Source: Aquimarina algicola
Lineage (GTDB): Bacteria; Bacteroidota; Bacteroidia; Flavobacteriales; Flavobacteriaceae
DNA: 64,000 nt
Reading direction: 5' to 3'
Assembly: GCF_006443095.1 (NCBI RefSeq)
Contig: NZ_VFWZ01000002.1
Coordinates: 682,001-746,000, forward strand
Part shown: piece by piece, positions 7,306 to 16,465 of the stretch
Layout: each line of letters opens with the position of its first letter
Position numbering within the stretch: position 1 is the first letter of the stretch
The notes under the pieces: generated by a model
The model's database searches: none
What the model saw: only the letters and a program-made list of their open reading frames with translations
What the model was told of the DNA's origin: nothing
Position numbers and translations under genes: made by a program

Positions 7306-7941
7306 TTAGTTTTGTATCGATGATAAAATAGTGCTGGCAATGAATTGGACATTGGTAGCATCTGAAATATAGCTTCCTTCATCTTTATTTGATAAGAACC
7401 CAAGTTCCAACAGAATGGAAGCACAATAGCCTATGGTGTCTTTTAATACCAGAAAGTTTGCAAACTTTATACCTCTACTTTCATATCCTATTATCTTGCA
7501 AATCTCTTTTTCGATTTGATATCCTAAATACACAGATTTTTTTGAATGATTCGTTTGTTTTAGTGAAGCATAGACTTCAATTCCTCTAGCATCAGGATTA
7601 TCTGAATGGTTACAATGTAAAGAGACAAACAAATTTGGTTTAAGAGCTTTGGCCAGCTTGGTTCTATCCGATAGCGAAATAAGTGTATCACTATACCTGG
7701 TCAAATAAATATCTAGAGGCTTGTCCAGTTCATTATTTAGCTTCAAAATGGTATTAGCAATATTAAGTACAACATCCTTTTCTTGGATATTATTAATGCC
7801 TATCGCACCAGCATCTTTTCCACCGTGTCCGACGTCAATTATAATTCGTTTTTGAGTGCTGGTTTCTTGTCCAAAAACGATGCACATTTTTAAAAGCAAA
7901 ACCACAAAACTGACGTTTTTGAGCACTTTTTTCATTTTCAA
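7306..7941 (-). CDS. N-acetylmuramoyl-L-alanine amidase (Amidase_3)
   Basis: 211 residues with an N-terminal hydrophobic signal (LKNVSFVVLLLKMCIVFG) and the zinc amidase fold: first ligand in DVGHGGKDAG (His of GHGG), the glutamate of NNIQEKDVVLN, HCNHSDN, and the catalytic glutamate in SILLELGFLSN. It cleaves the amide between MurNAc and the peptide stem in the periplasm. Flavobacterial conjugative elements often carry a wall hydrolase next to tra genes; opening peptidoglycan for the transfer channel is the likely job. It is divergent from the tra operon starting at 8125, leaving a 183-bp shared promoter region. Confidence 0.85.
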   Translation of the reverse strand: MKMKKVLKNVSFVVLLLKMCIVFGQETSTQKRIIIDVGHGGKDAGAIGINNIQEKDVVLNIANTILKLNNELDKPLDIYLTRYSDTLISLSDRTKLAKALKPNLFVSLHCNHSDNPDARGIEVYASLKQTNHSKKSVYLGYQIEKEICKIIGYESRGIKFANFLVLKDTIGYCASILLELGFLSNKDEGSYISDATNVQFIASTILSSIQN

Positions 7942-8124
7942 TTTTCAGGTTATCAACAAATTCCTTTCAAAAACCCATAGAATTTGATGCCAAATAATAG
8001 CAATTAAATTCAATTGATTTCAAATAATATTTTTTACACAAATAATTGATTTTCAGTTATTTATAAACAAATATATGTAAATTTCAGAAAGAGAAAATGA
8101 ATAAAAAATCTAAACAGTTTTATT

Positions 8125-8412
8125 ATGAAAAAATCAATCTACTTAGCAACTTTTTTATCGTTGCTCTCAACATCGCTTTTTGCTCAAATTGGGGGAATTG
8201 AAGATTCCGTTAATGATGTGGGCGATACCATACGAACCATATTTCCAATTTTATTGGGTGTTATTTTCCTAGTTGGCTTTCTATTTAATGCAGGTCATTT
8301 CTTTGGGGAAAACGCAGACCTTAAAAAAGGAATTACTAGAGTACTCGTGTTTGTTTTAATTGCTGGGGCAGTTGTCGGCATCTTCACATACTTAATAGGC
8401 ATCGTAGTATAA
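8125..8412 (+). CDS. traE: Conjugation protein TraE (DUF4134), VirB2-like
   Basis: A 95-residue protein with a cleavable signal (KSIYLATFLSLLSTSLFAQ) and two hydrophobic helices (FPILLGVIFLVGFLFNAG and VFVLIAGAVVGIFTYLIG) joined by a short polar loop. This is the DUF4134 family (TraE of CTnDOT), small two-helix proteins thought to play the pilin (VirB2) part of the type IV secretion channel. It opens the tra operon; its stop abuts the next ATG. Confidence 0.88.
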   Translation: MKKSIYLATFLSLLSTSLFAQIGGIEDSVNDVGDTIRTIFPILLGVIFLVGFLFNAGHFFGENADLKKGITRVLVFVLIAGAVVGIFTYLIGIVV

Positions 8413-8697
8413 ATGAAACGTTTCGAGGTCTATAAAAACATTAGGAAACGGGCGGTCATTTTTGGGCTGCCTATTTCCCTATTTGCACTAATGATGGTGT
8501 CCATTTTAGCTTCGCTGCTCATTATCATCTTCTCTTTCAGTTTCGGGATTATAATTGGTGTTCTCGTTTTTAATGCTGCCCTATACGTAGCCTTAACGAG
8601 AATAACACATAACCCACAACTATTTCAAATGGCTAAAGCCTTCCCGAGAATTATTAGTAACAAAAGAAATTCTGGTTTCGATTATGAACAAGATTAA
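8413..8697 (+). CDS. traF: Conjugation protein TraF (DUF4133), VirB3-like
   Basis: 94 residues with a cytosolic start (MKRFEVYKNIRKRAVIFGLP), a long hydrophobic hairpin (about residues 22-60) and a basic tail. It matches the DUF4133/TraF family, the VirB3-like inner-membrane partner that docks the VirB4-type ATPase. It starts immediately after traE and overlaps traG by 14 bp, so coupled synthesis with its ATPase partner is expected. Confidence 0.87.
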   Translation: MKRFEVYKNIRKRAVIFGLPISLFALMMVSILASLLIIIFSFSFGIIIGVLVFNAALYVALTRITHNPQLFQMAKAFPRIISNKRNSGFDYEQD

Positions 8698-11086
8698 TCT
8701 TTCGGCATATCAACCTATTGCGGATATTCAAGACAATATCATTTTTGCCAATAATGGCAACGTTGTCCTATGCTATGAAGGAACATTGCCAGAAATCTAT
8801 TCCTTATCGGAAAAAGACTTTGAAGATATACACGGTGCTTGGTTTCAGGCTTTGAAATCATTGCCAATTGGTACGGTAGTGCAAAAGCAGGATATCTACC
8901 TTAAAAAGTTATATACTTCAGAAGCACTTCCGAATACAACGTTTTTAGAAAAAGCGACCCACGACCACTTCAAAGGGCGCGACTATATGGAACATCGTTG
9001 TTTTCTATTCTTCACGCTTACTAAGAACAAAACTCTAAATAATTCAAAATATGTCAACCCTTTTCGTAAAGTTTCAAAAGGCACTGTTCAACAATTAGAT
9101 GACAACCTTAAGAGCTTCATCGGTTCGGTTAGTGATTCTGTTTCCTTTATAAATAATAGTCGAAAAATGACCTTTGTTTCGCTAAAAGCGAAAGAAATAC
9201 AGCAGTTAACCAATGGTTATTTCAATGGCTTTAACGAAGGGTTTGACACCGATATCATATTGGATAAAAAAAGCGTCAATATTGGCGAAAACTATTTTGA
9301 TGCCCTGGCTATCAATAGCGAACTGTGCTTTGGCGAAAGTGTACAGAGTAGCAAGACCAATGAGAAATTCACTTCTGACGATTTCGTATTTCATCAAGGG
9401 TTTATTGATGGCTTAGGGCTTACGCTTAATGAGAATCATATTGTTAATCAAATCCTGTATTTGGATGACAAACAGAAGTGGCGCAAGCTACTCGATAAAA
9501 AAGTTGAGGAACTCAACAAAAGTTCAAACTTCGGTTCACAGAATAAGGTAGTACTTGGAAAAATTCAGCACATACTAGACCAAATCAACGCTGATGACAA
9601 TGCACGTATTATTCGTGGTCATCTCAACATTGTCTATTGGGACAAGAACCCAGAAAATTTAAGTCGAATCGGTTCAAAAATCAAAACCGAGTTTAAGGAA
9701 CTGGATATCATTCCATACTATCCACGAGGCGAAGAACGAAAGAATTACATCCTAAATAGTTATTGCTGTTTTTCATCCAACTTCTCAAATAACGATTTAT
9801 ATGTAACGGATTTGAAACACGCTTTATGTCTGTTTATCAATAACACCAATTACAATTCAGATGCTACTGGAATTATCTTCAATGATAGAGAGCATAATGT
9901 TCCCGTTTTAAAAGATGTCTGGGACGAACGTAAGAAACGTATCAAAGCACGCAACTTTGCCATTTTTGCCCCCACAGGCGAAGGCAAATCCTTTTTGGCC
10001 AATAATATTCTGCGCCAATATTTTGAAAGTGGTGTACGGCTGGTCATTATCGATTTGGGTGGCTCTTACACCAAATTCGCAAAACTTTATCCCGAAAAAT
10101 ATACGGTGCTTCGCTATGAAAGTGGAAAGAATCTGGGCATTAATCCTTTTTACATAAGTAATACAAATGACCTGACACCCGAACGCTTGGAAGATTTATC
10201 AGTCTTTCTGTTTGAGCTTTTTGCTTCAGATTTAAAGGTTACCAAAGCACAATCGGTTTCGGTCAAAAAGATATTGCGCCATTATTATAACAACACTTCA
10301 GAAAATCATTCTTTAGATGGTTTCTACAACTTTATAGAAAGGAATCAGAAAGACCTTCTGAACACCTTAAAAATCCATCCCGACTATTTCAATATTACGA
10401 GCTTTCTGCACGTAATGTCCGAATATGTCGGCGATGGTCTATATAGCTTCCTCTTTGAAGTCAGCGAAGACCAGACTTATAAAATCGAGGACAAACGATT
10501 GATTGTTTTTGAACTGGATGAAGTAAAAGACAATAAGGAAATCCTGTCCGTGATGTTGAAGCTGATTAAGTCAGCTATCCAAAGAACGATTTGGAAAAAC
10601 AGGGCAGAAAAAGGTATCATCCTTTTCGACGAGTTTGCCAAGCAATTGAAGTTTGACAACGTACTTGAAAGTGTAGAATTCTACTACCAGGCCATTCGTA
10701 AACAAAATGGTGCAATTGGGATTATTCTGCAATCCATCAATCAGCTTCCGAACAATTCCACTTCCGCAAGTATTTTAGAAAATACGCAAGTCATTTACAG
10801 TCTAAACAACGAAAAAGGCTATGACGAATTGGTTAAAAGGCTCAATCTATCTAGCCACGATTTAAACCAACTAAAGTCCATCAAAAATAATCTTTCCGGA
10901 CCACGGAAGTACACCGAAATGTTTATCAAGATTGGAAAGGAAAGCAACATCTTTCGGCTTGAAGTTCCTAAAGAAGTCTATGCAGCTTACTTAACCGATG
11001 GCCAGGAAAATGAGGAAATAATGAAGCTCTACAATGAGCATAACGATATGGAAAAAGCAATAATTCAATTCACATCTAAAACATAA
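8684..11086 (+). CDS. traG: Conjugation ATPase TraG (VirB4-like)
   Basis: 800 residues; a TraG/VirB4-type ATPase energising assembly of the mating channel at the inner membrane. The N-terminal domain (about 1-400) contacts membrane partners. The Walker A is in FAPTGEGKSFLANN (about residue 430), Walker B in GIILFDEFAKQL (about residue 645), then QNGAIGIILQSINQL (motif III-like). The length is usual for Bacteroidetes TraG. No frameshift. It is followed after 4 bp by traI in the same operon. Confidence 0.93.
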   Translation: MNKINLSAYQPIADIQDNIIFANNGNVVLCYEGTLPEIYSLSEKDFEDIHGAWFQALKSLPIGTVVQKQDIYLKKLYTSEALPNTTFLEKATHDHFKGRDYMEHRCFLFFTLTKNKTLNNSKYVNPFRKVSKGTVQQLDDNLKSFIGSVSDSVSFINNSRKMTFVSLKAKEIQQLTNGYFNGFNEGFDTDIILDKKSVNIGENYFDALAINSELCFGESVQSSKTNEKFTSDDFVFHQGFIDGLGLTLNENHIVNQILYLDDKQKWRKLLDKKVEELNKSSNFGSQNKVVLGKIQHILDQINADDNARIIRGHLNIVYWDKNPENLSRIGSKIKTEFKELDIIPYYPRGEERKNYILNSYCCFSSNFSNNDLYVTDLKHALCLFINNTNYNSDATGIIFNDREHNVPVLKDVWDERKKRIKARNFAIFAPTGEGKSFLANNILRQYFESGVRLVIIDLGGSYTKFAKLYPEKYTVLRYESGKNLGINPFYISNTNDLTPERLEDLSVFLFELFASDLKVTKAQSVSVKKILRHYYNNTSENHSLDGFYNFIERNQKDLLNTLKIHPDYFNITSFLHVMSEYVGDGLYSFLFEVSEDQTYKIEDKRLIVFELDEVKDNKEILSVMLKLIKSAIQRTIWKNRAEKGIILFDEFAKQLKFDNVLESVEFYYQAIRKQNGAIGIILQSINQLPNNSTSASILENTQVIYSLNNEKGYDELVKRLNLSSHDLNQLKSIKNNLSGPRKYTEMFIKIGKESNIFRLEVPKEVYAAYLTDGQENEEIMKLYNEHNDMEKAIIQFTSKT

Positions 11087-11090
11087 TATT

Positions 11091-11678
11091 ATGAAGACAA
11101 AAATCAAAACAATCTTGTTCGGGCTATGCTTAACGATTACCCTTTTATTGCCTAACGGTGCTACCGCTCAGGGGATGCCAGTTTATGACAATACCAACTT
11201 TATCAGTTTGGTAAAATCGCTTGTGGAATCGGCAAAACAGACCTCTCAACTTATCAAGTCCGTAAAGTTCTTGAAAGATGCGAAAGAGGCAATTGAGAAA
11301 GTGTCAAGTGTTGTCCAACAACTTAGGGCAGTTGAAGAAATAGCAGCTAACAATCAACGCCTTATCAATGTAATGCAAAACGATTTGCAGGATATTTTAA
11401 ACTCGCCTTATATCAAACCAGAGGAAGTTACACGAGTTGCGGAATCATTTGATGCCATAGTTCAAAACTCTTTAGACACAGTTGATTTTATGAGCGAAAT
11501 CCTATCCAGTGATAATCTAAAAATGTCAGATGCTGAACGTGCTGAAGTTTTAAAACAGAAAGAGAAAGAATCTAAGGAAATGGTTTCTAATATCAATACA
11601 AAAACAAAACGCTATCGCAATATCATTTCCTTCAGAAAAATGCAGGACAAAATTAATAATAGAGAAACAGATTACTAA
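11091..11678 (+). CDS. traI: Conjugation protein TraI (DUF4141)
   Basis: 195 residues: a signal peptide (TILFGLCLTITLLLPNGATAQ), then long helices rich in K, E, S and N, consistent with a periplasmic coiled-coil protein. It matches the DUF4141 family (TraI of CTnDOT-type elements), placed like VirB5 between the VirB4- and VirB6-type genes. It is separated from traJ by 2 bp. A minor pilin-tip role would be by analogy only. Confidence 0.83.
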   Translation: MKTKIKTILFGLCLTITLLLPNGATAQGMPVYDNTNFISLVKSLVESAKQTSQLIKSVKFLKDAKEAIEKVSSVVQQLRAVEEIAANNQRLINVMQNDLQDILNSPYIKPEEVTRVAESFDAIVQNSLDTVDFMSEILSSDNLKMSDAERAEVLKQKEKESKEMVSNINTKTKRYRNIISFRKMQDKINNRETDY

Positions 11679-11680
11679 TA

Positions 11681-12523
11681 ATGACCGCAGCCATACTTTT
11701 AGGGATTGGACTGGAATACATTGATGCAGTATTTCAAACCATACAGAACAGTAGCTTTTCGCAATATACTATTGCAGGAATGAAAACGCTTGCTGTATTG
11801 TTCTTTCTGGTCAATATCCTAAAAAAATATAATGAAGGTATTGCGGATAAGGATGGTTATACTTGGGGATTAAGTCCGGGGGAATTGACCAAGAATTTTG
11901 CCATTGTACTTCTGGTTATATTTTCAACGCAGGTTTTAGGCTTTTTTGATGGCATCTTGGTTTCCATAGAAGCGCAATATCGTGGTACAGCACCAGCTTT
12001 ATTGCCATTACAGATGCAGGATATTCCTATAGAAGAAGAAATAAATTTTTTAGAGGCCGCTCAAGCGGCAATGGCCTTATTATATGAAGCTCTTGTCACA
12101 CCACTTTACGGATTCAAAATATTTGCATTTATCATTAGCCTTATCCTTTGGATTTTGGATTTGTTCATCTACCCGTTGTTTCTTGCTGAACGCTACTTTT
12201 TATTGGGTATAATGCAAGCCTTTTTCCCGCTGGTTATAAGTCTAGCAGTTTTTGAAAAATTCCGTTCGCTTGCTTACACATTTTTCAAGTTATATGCCGC
12301 GGTTTATATGTTGGTGCCTGCATTCTTTCTGGTTAATGTATTTGTAAACGCCCTCTATACTGAAATCAATACGAATTTCTGGACAAACCTTTTTGGGACA
12401 GATGTCGGCCAGGGCTTTTTTGCACCTGTGGTTCAGCTAGGGTCAGTTTGTTTCATTGTTTTTCTAAAGTTCAAATTATATAAACGCGCCACATCGTTTA
12501 CCCTCAGATTATTTACTGCCTAG
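11681..12523 (+). CDS. traJ: Conjugation protein TraJ (VirB6-like membrane protein)
   Basis: 280 residues with at least five or six hydrophobic segments (residues about 28-50, 70-90, 145-185, 190-225 and 245-265), including FAFIISLILWILDLFIYPLF. It matches the Bacteroidetes TraJ family, the polytopic VirB6-like component of the inner-membrane channel. Gene order (VirB4-, VirB5-, VirB6-, VirB8-like) is the standard one. A 20-bp gap precedes traK. Confidence 0.87.
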   Translation: MTAAILLGIGLEYIDAVFQTIQNSSFSQYTIAGMKTLAVLFFLVNILKKYNEGIADKDGYTWGLSPGELTKNFAIVLLVIFSTQVLGFFDGILVSIEAQYRGTAPALLPLQMQDIPIEEEINFLEAAQAAMALLYEALVTPLYGFKIFAFIISLILWILDLFIYPLFLAERYFLLGIMQAFFPLVISLAVFEKFRSLAYTFFKLYAAVYMLVPAFFLVNVFVNALYTEINTNFWTNLFGTDVGQGFFAPVVQLGSVCFIVFLKFKLYKRATSFTLRLFTA

Positions 12524-12543
12524 GGCAGATTAAACATATAAAT

Positions 12544-13158
12544 ATGAAAACACCATATAAGAACATATACAACGTCTTAAAGTTGAACCGATTTATCGTG
12601 TTGGCAGTTGTCATTTTTGCGATGCTATCGAGCACCTTTTCACTTTGGATGGCTTTTAAGACGAATAAAGAAGCACTTAATAGTGCCTTTGCCATTAATA
12701 CCGATGGCAGTATTATTCCGCTGAAGCTTGTTACCCAAAAAGAAAATTTCAAAGTAGAGGCATTGGCGCATTTGGACCTGTTCCACAACTACTTCTATAA
12801 TATCGATGCCAGTAACTACGAACGGAATCTTGAAAAGGCGCTTTGGTTAGGCAATAGTTCTGTGGACAACTTGTATCGTCAGAAAAAAGCCGATGGTGTC
12901 TATAATCGATTGCTGCAATACTCACTTGTTCAAAAAGTACTAAGTATTGATTCACAAATCGAAGAACAAAACGGAATATACGTCTTTAGAACGATTACAG
13001 TATTTGAAATCAATAGAGGTTCAATAATTGACACCTACGAACTCGTTTCTAGTGGAAATTTAATTCCAGTTGATAGAAACTTTCCAAACAACCCACACGG
13101 CTTGTTGATTACGAACTATTTCGAGAACACCTTAAAAAAGATAAACGATGAAAGTTGA
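12544..13158 (+). CDS. traK: Conjugation protein TraK (VirB8-like)
   Basis: 204 residues: a short cytosolic tail, one membrane helix (about residues 15-38, FIVLAVVIFAMLSSTFSLWM), and a periplasmic domain of about 165 residues (HLDLFHNYFYNID, DSQIEEQNGIYVFRTITVFE). This is the architecture and family of TraK/VirB8, which organises the inner-membrane part of the channel. A small 5-bp hairpin GCCGA-TAA-TCGGC follows the stop at 13159-13171, before traM. Confidence 0.88.
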   Translation: MKTPYKNIYNVLKLNRFIVLAVVIFAMLSSTFSLWMAFKTNKEALNSAFAINTDGSIIPLKLVTQKENFKVEALAHLDLFHNYFYNIDASNYERNLEKALWLGNSSVDNLYRQKKADGVYNRLLQYSLVQKVLSIDSQIEEQNGIYVFRTITVFEINRGSIIDTYELVSSGNLIPVDRNFPNNPHGLLITNYFENTLKKINDES

Positions 13159-13188
13159 GCCGATAATCGGCATTTAAAAACCACAATT

Positions 13189-14127
13189 ATGAAATTAGAA
13201 AAAAACAAAATAGTATTTGCTGCGGTATTGGCTGTGATTTTCATATTTCTCATTTCCTATTCAATGATGGTTATGGGCGATGACGAAAGTGAGAACGAAA
13301 ACCTTGAACAGACCTTGGTTCCGGACTTGGACGAAAACCAAAAAGAATACGATTCCAAGCTTGATGCTATCAATGACCTAAAGGAAGTGCGCGAGAATAA
13401 CGCACCCAGCATCTACGATGAAAAACTTTTGGATTCCACAGGTCTTTACAATCCGGATTTGCCGGAACTTGAAAAAGAACGCATTGTGGATAGTATATAC
13501 AATGCAGGTAAAATTCAATACTCTGACAAGAAATACAGAAACTTAGGGCAAAAGAAAGTTGTGAAAAAGAGCGCACAACAAATCGATTCAGCCGAAATAA
13601 AACGAGAACAAAAAATTCAAGCCAAAGAATTAGGATTAGAACATCAATTATTCTTTGCTGCTTCGCCAAAACCAAATGAAGTTTCAATTATTGGTAATAC
13701 AGATGAAATGATATATGTGGTTGTCGATGGCGACCAGGTTGTTAAAGCAAACACTAGATTGCGGATGCGTCTTACCAAATCAGCTACTATTAATGGTAAG
13801 TTGATGCCAAAGAATACACCAGTTTTTGGTTTTATAAGCTTTCAGCCAAATCGTGCTTTAATCGAAATTGAGAACATAAAGCATCATCCTACCAAGCTAA
13901 AGGCATTCGATTTGCTCGATGGTAGCGAAGGCATCTATGTACAGAACAATTTCAGGTCAGAAGCTACCACAGAAGTTTTAGATGATGTTATTGGTGATAT
14001 CAATATCCCAACTGTTCCACAGGTCGGTGGATTGACACAGGTATTTAGACGACGTAATCGAAGTGTAAAGGTGACTGTGCTCAACAACTACAAATTAATT
14101 CTAAAACCAAAATTACAAGGCCTATAA
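13189..14127 (+). CDS. traM: Conjugation protein TraM (VirB10-like)
   Basis: 312 residues: one N-terminal membrane helix (about residues 8-28), a charged linker of about 130 residues rich in D, E and K, then a beta-rich C-terminal domain (LRMRLTKSATINGKLMPKNT, GEGI-type turn in DLLDGSEGIYVQNNF) typical of TraM, the VirB10-like protein linking inner and outer membrane. The start is preceded by the leader GGCATTTAAAAAC, repeated before traN. Length and order fit the family. Confidence 0.88.
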   Translation: MKLEKNKIVFAAVLAVIFIFLISYSMMVMGDDESENENLEQTLVPDLDENQKEYDSKLDAINDLKEVRENNAPSIYDEKLLDSTGLYNPDLPELEKERIVDSIYNAGKIQYSDKKYRNLGQKKVVKKSAQQIDSAEIKREQKIQAKELGLEHQLFFAASPKPNEVSIIGNTDEMIYVVVDGDQVVKANTRLRMRLTKSATINGKLMPKNTPVFGFISFQPNRALIEIENIKHHPTKLKAFDLLDGSEGIYVQNNFRSEATTEVLDDVIGDINIPTVPQVGGLTQVFRRRNRSVKVTVLNNYKLILKPKLQGL

Positions 14128-14150
14128 TGGGCATTTAAAAACGCACTCTT

Positions 14151-14981
14151 ATGAAAAAGTATATTATAATTTCATCTCTCATTATTTCCACTTTCGCGAA
14201 AGCACAAATAAATGTGGCATTAGATACCATTTATGCAAACGATACTAAAAACGTTGCGCTATTTTTTCCAGAACCAATACGACAAGGCATAACCGGTTCG
14301 GATAATTTTGTCTTCAGTTATAATCGTGAAAAGGAACAATATTTTGGATTACTCCAGGCAAAGCCCGGGAAGGAAAGTAATCTACTGGTAGTCAATAGAA
14401 ATGGTGCAATTTTTTCGTATATTGTAAGATATAAAAAGCAGCTGTCAAAGCTCAATTATTTTATCCCATTATCAAATAGTATTGGTAATGAAAAGCCAAT
14501 CGTAGCCGATTCGATTCAGGTTGTAACTTCTGAAAAAAATATAGATAACAGAACCTACTATTATCAAAAATTCTGCACCTATCTTCTTAACAGAAACCAA
14601 CGCATCGGTCGGATTAAGAAGTGCACGCAAGGCATCGTCTTGACCGTTGAGAATATTGTTTTTGATAAAGAAGAACTCTACTTTGTCATCCAGATTGAGA
14701 ATAATTCTACGTTGGATTACGATTTGAATTTCTTGAACCTTTCCATCGAGACTCGACAAAAAGGGAAAAGGAAATCCTTGCAGAGTTTATATCAAGAACC
14801 TATTTACAAGCACCATCTGCTTTCAAAAATTGCAGAAGGCGAAATGATACGGTTAGTTTATGTAATGCCCAAATTCTCATTGTCCAATGACCGTAGGGCA
14901 ATTTTAGAATTGAACGAGAAAGATGGCGAACGCAATTTAAAACTGAACATATCACACAGATATATCAATAACCCAAATTAA
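14151..14981 (+). CDS. traN: Conjugation protein TraN (DUF4138, VirB9-like)
   Basis: 276 residues with a signal peptide (KYIIISSLIISTFAKAQ) and a beta-rich mature part: LFFPEPIRQGITGSDNFVF and the C-terminal domain with ENNSTLDYDLNFLNLSIETR, both hallmarks of DUF4138/TraN. It serves as the periplasmic/outer-membrane VirB9-like partner of TraM. It is the last canonical tra gene visible; traO, traP and traQ homologues expected in CTnDOT order are not found downstream, where a lipoprotein gene and a restriction-like cassette occur instead. Confidence 0.86.
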   Translation: MKKYIIISSLIISTFAKAQINVALDTIYANDTKNVALFFPEPIRQGITGSDNFVFSYNREKEQYFGLLQAKPGKESNLLVVNRNGAIFSYIVRYKKQLSKLNYFIPLSNSIGNEKPIVADSIQVVTSEKNIDNRTYYYQKFCTYLLNRNQRIGRIKKCTQGIVLTVENIVFDKEELYFVIQIENNSTLDYDLNFLNLSIETRQKGKRKSLQSLYQEPIYKHHLLSKIAEGEMIRLVYVMPKFSLSNDRRAILELNEKDGERNLKLNISHRYINNPN

Positions 14982-14988
14982 TAATATT

Positions 14989-15351
14989 ATGAAAAGATTA
15001 GTCATTTACTCACTCGCACTTTTATTCATTTCTTGCTCTGAAACCAAGAATATGTCGCCATCAGAAACTGTAAAGATTGTTGTTGAAAGCTTTTATGCTA
15101 AGGATAATGGCACTTTAAAAAAGCATACAACTTCTGATGGTTATGATAGTTTAATGATGATTCAAGGTTTAGTGCCAGATGCAGATAATGATGCAAAGGT
15201 TATAATATCGGATGAAGTTATTGAGACCGATACTGCGTGGGTCAAATACAGTTCTAATTATGATAATAAGCCTGGTATCTTTAAACTCATCAAGGAAGAT
15301 GGTCAATGGAAAGTGACGAGCAAAGGACCGAGAGAGAAAGGGCCTTTTTAA
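14989..15351 (+). CDS. Small lipoprotein, DUF4878-like (lumazine-binding fold)
   Basis: A 120-residue protein with a lipobox (LALLFISC, Cys at residue 16) and a cystatin/NTF2-like domain: SETVKIVVESFYAKDN, DEVIETDTAWVKYSSNY and FKLIKEDGQWKVTSKGP, the pattern of DUF4878. Probably anchored to the envelope. Seven bases separate it from traN, so it rides in the tra operon; entry exclusion or outer-membrane channel support are possible roles but unproven. It is convergent with the next gene, whose stop lies 3 bp away. Confidence 0.65.
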   Translation: MKRLVIYSLALLFISCSETKNMSPSETVKIVVESFYAKDNGTLKKHTTSDGYDSLMMIQGLVPDADNDAKVIISDEVIETDTAWVKYSSNYDNKPGIFKLIKEDGQWKVTSKGPREKGPF

Positions 15352-15354
15352 TGG

Positions 15355-16404
15355 TTAATCTTTTAGTTCAACACTAACATAATCAAAATAGATTTTCAAT
15401 TTTTTCTTTACGAAATTCAAATAATCAATTTCATCTTGGTTAGGCGGGTACTGTCCTGCAATGAACAATAATTTTGTTCTATCGTCATCGTCCTTTTGCA
15501 CATATGACATTATTTGACCTAAACCCTCTCTAATGCAATCAGAGGCAAAGGCCGATGACTTTACTTCATAGAAATGAATTTCATTTTCTAATTTAACTTT
15601 TATGTCAACATAATTTTCCTCAAGTATAACGTTGTCCTTACCGTATTTTTGTTCCAGCTGCTTCTGTAGTATTTCTTGAATTTTGTTGTGTTTTTGTTCT
15701 GCAATGTAACTGGTGCTTCCCCTTCTTTTCTGTTTAGATGAACTTCGCAATTTAGTTCCCTTTCTGTTAGTTTTTCTCTTTTTTCCGGTGTTTGTCGTTT
15801 TTCCGTTATCACGACCAAATTTCTCATATAGAAAATCAGCAAATTGATATATTGATAAATGGGATGGTTTATTGGCAATAATCAAATTCTGAATTTCAGA
15901 AGTTTTAGTTTTTCTAGTAACATTCAACCCATAATATTCAGCAATTTTATGAAGTACGGCTTTCTTAAAAATTGGAATCAATCTTTCGTTTGAATAGAGA
16001 TAGGCTATTTTCCATTTTACAAAAAGAGTTAGATGTAAATCATCAATTTTTTCAAAGTCTCCCTTTTCGGAATATTCAATAATCTTTAAGATTTCAGCTT
16101 TTACGTTTTCAAATGCTTCTTTTCTATTCTCTCCATAGTAACGTTGCCAGGAATAAAGATTGTCGTTTATTAAGTTTTTTGGATTTGCATTTGGGTCACT
16201 TCGTTTATAAATTCCAAACTTGCTAGAATTTATACCCTTAATACTTCCCAGAGCTCTAGTTTTGGTTTCCAACCATTGGCAGAATGTATCTTTGTTTCCA
16301 ACCGAAACATACTGTTCTATCTTCATAGATTTGATGGTCTCGATGTCCCACCTTTCAAGAAATTCGTTGAGTATTTCCCTTGATAATTCAGTATTATTTT
16401 CCAA
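15355..16404 (-). CDS. PD-(D/E)XK nuclease with McrB-type N-terminal domain
   Basis: 349 residues. The N-terminal about 160 residues (YVSVGNKDTFCQWLETKTRA, GINSSKFGIYKR, YSWQRYYGENRKEAFENVK, FVKWKIAYLYSNE) resemble the N-terminal domain that precedes the AAA+ motor in some McrB-type restriction proteins; no AAA+ motor is present. A basic, low-complexity hinge (TGKKRKTNRKGTKLRSSSKQ) leads to a C-terminal nuclease core: D in YVDIKVKLE, E and K in FYEVKSSAF, then a Q-containing helix GLGQIMSYVQ. This suggests a DNA-reading domain joined to a nuclease, perhaps modification-dependent. It is third in the cassette with the 17090-20194 methylase, 61 bp after the second gene. Confidence 0.6.
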   Translation of the reverse strand: MENNTELSREILNEFLERWDIETIKSMKIEQYVSVGNKDTFCQWLETKTRALGSIKGINSSKFGIYKRSDPNANPKNLINDNLYSWQRYYGENRKEAFENVKAEILKIIEYSEKGDFEKIDDLHLTLFVKWKIAYLYSNERLIPIFKKAVLHKIAEYYGLNVTRKTKTSEIQNLIIANKPSHLSIYQFADFLYEKFGRDNGKTTNTGKKRKTNRKGTKLRSSSKQKRRGSTSYIAEQKHNKIQEILQKQLEQKYGKDNVILEENYVDIKVKLENEIHFYEVKSSAFASDCIREGLGQIMSYVQKDDDDRTKLLFIAGQYPPNQDEIDYLNFVKKKLKIYFDYVSVELKD

Positions 16405-16465
16405 ATGAAATTATGGTATTAGTTAAAGTCTTTTTGGAAAGTAAAAACACCTCTTTTATAAACTT

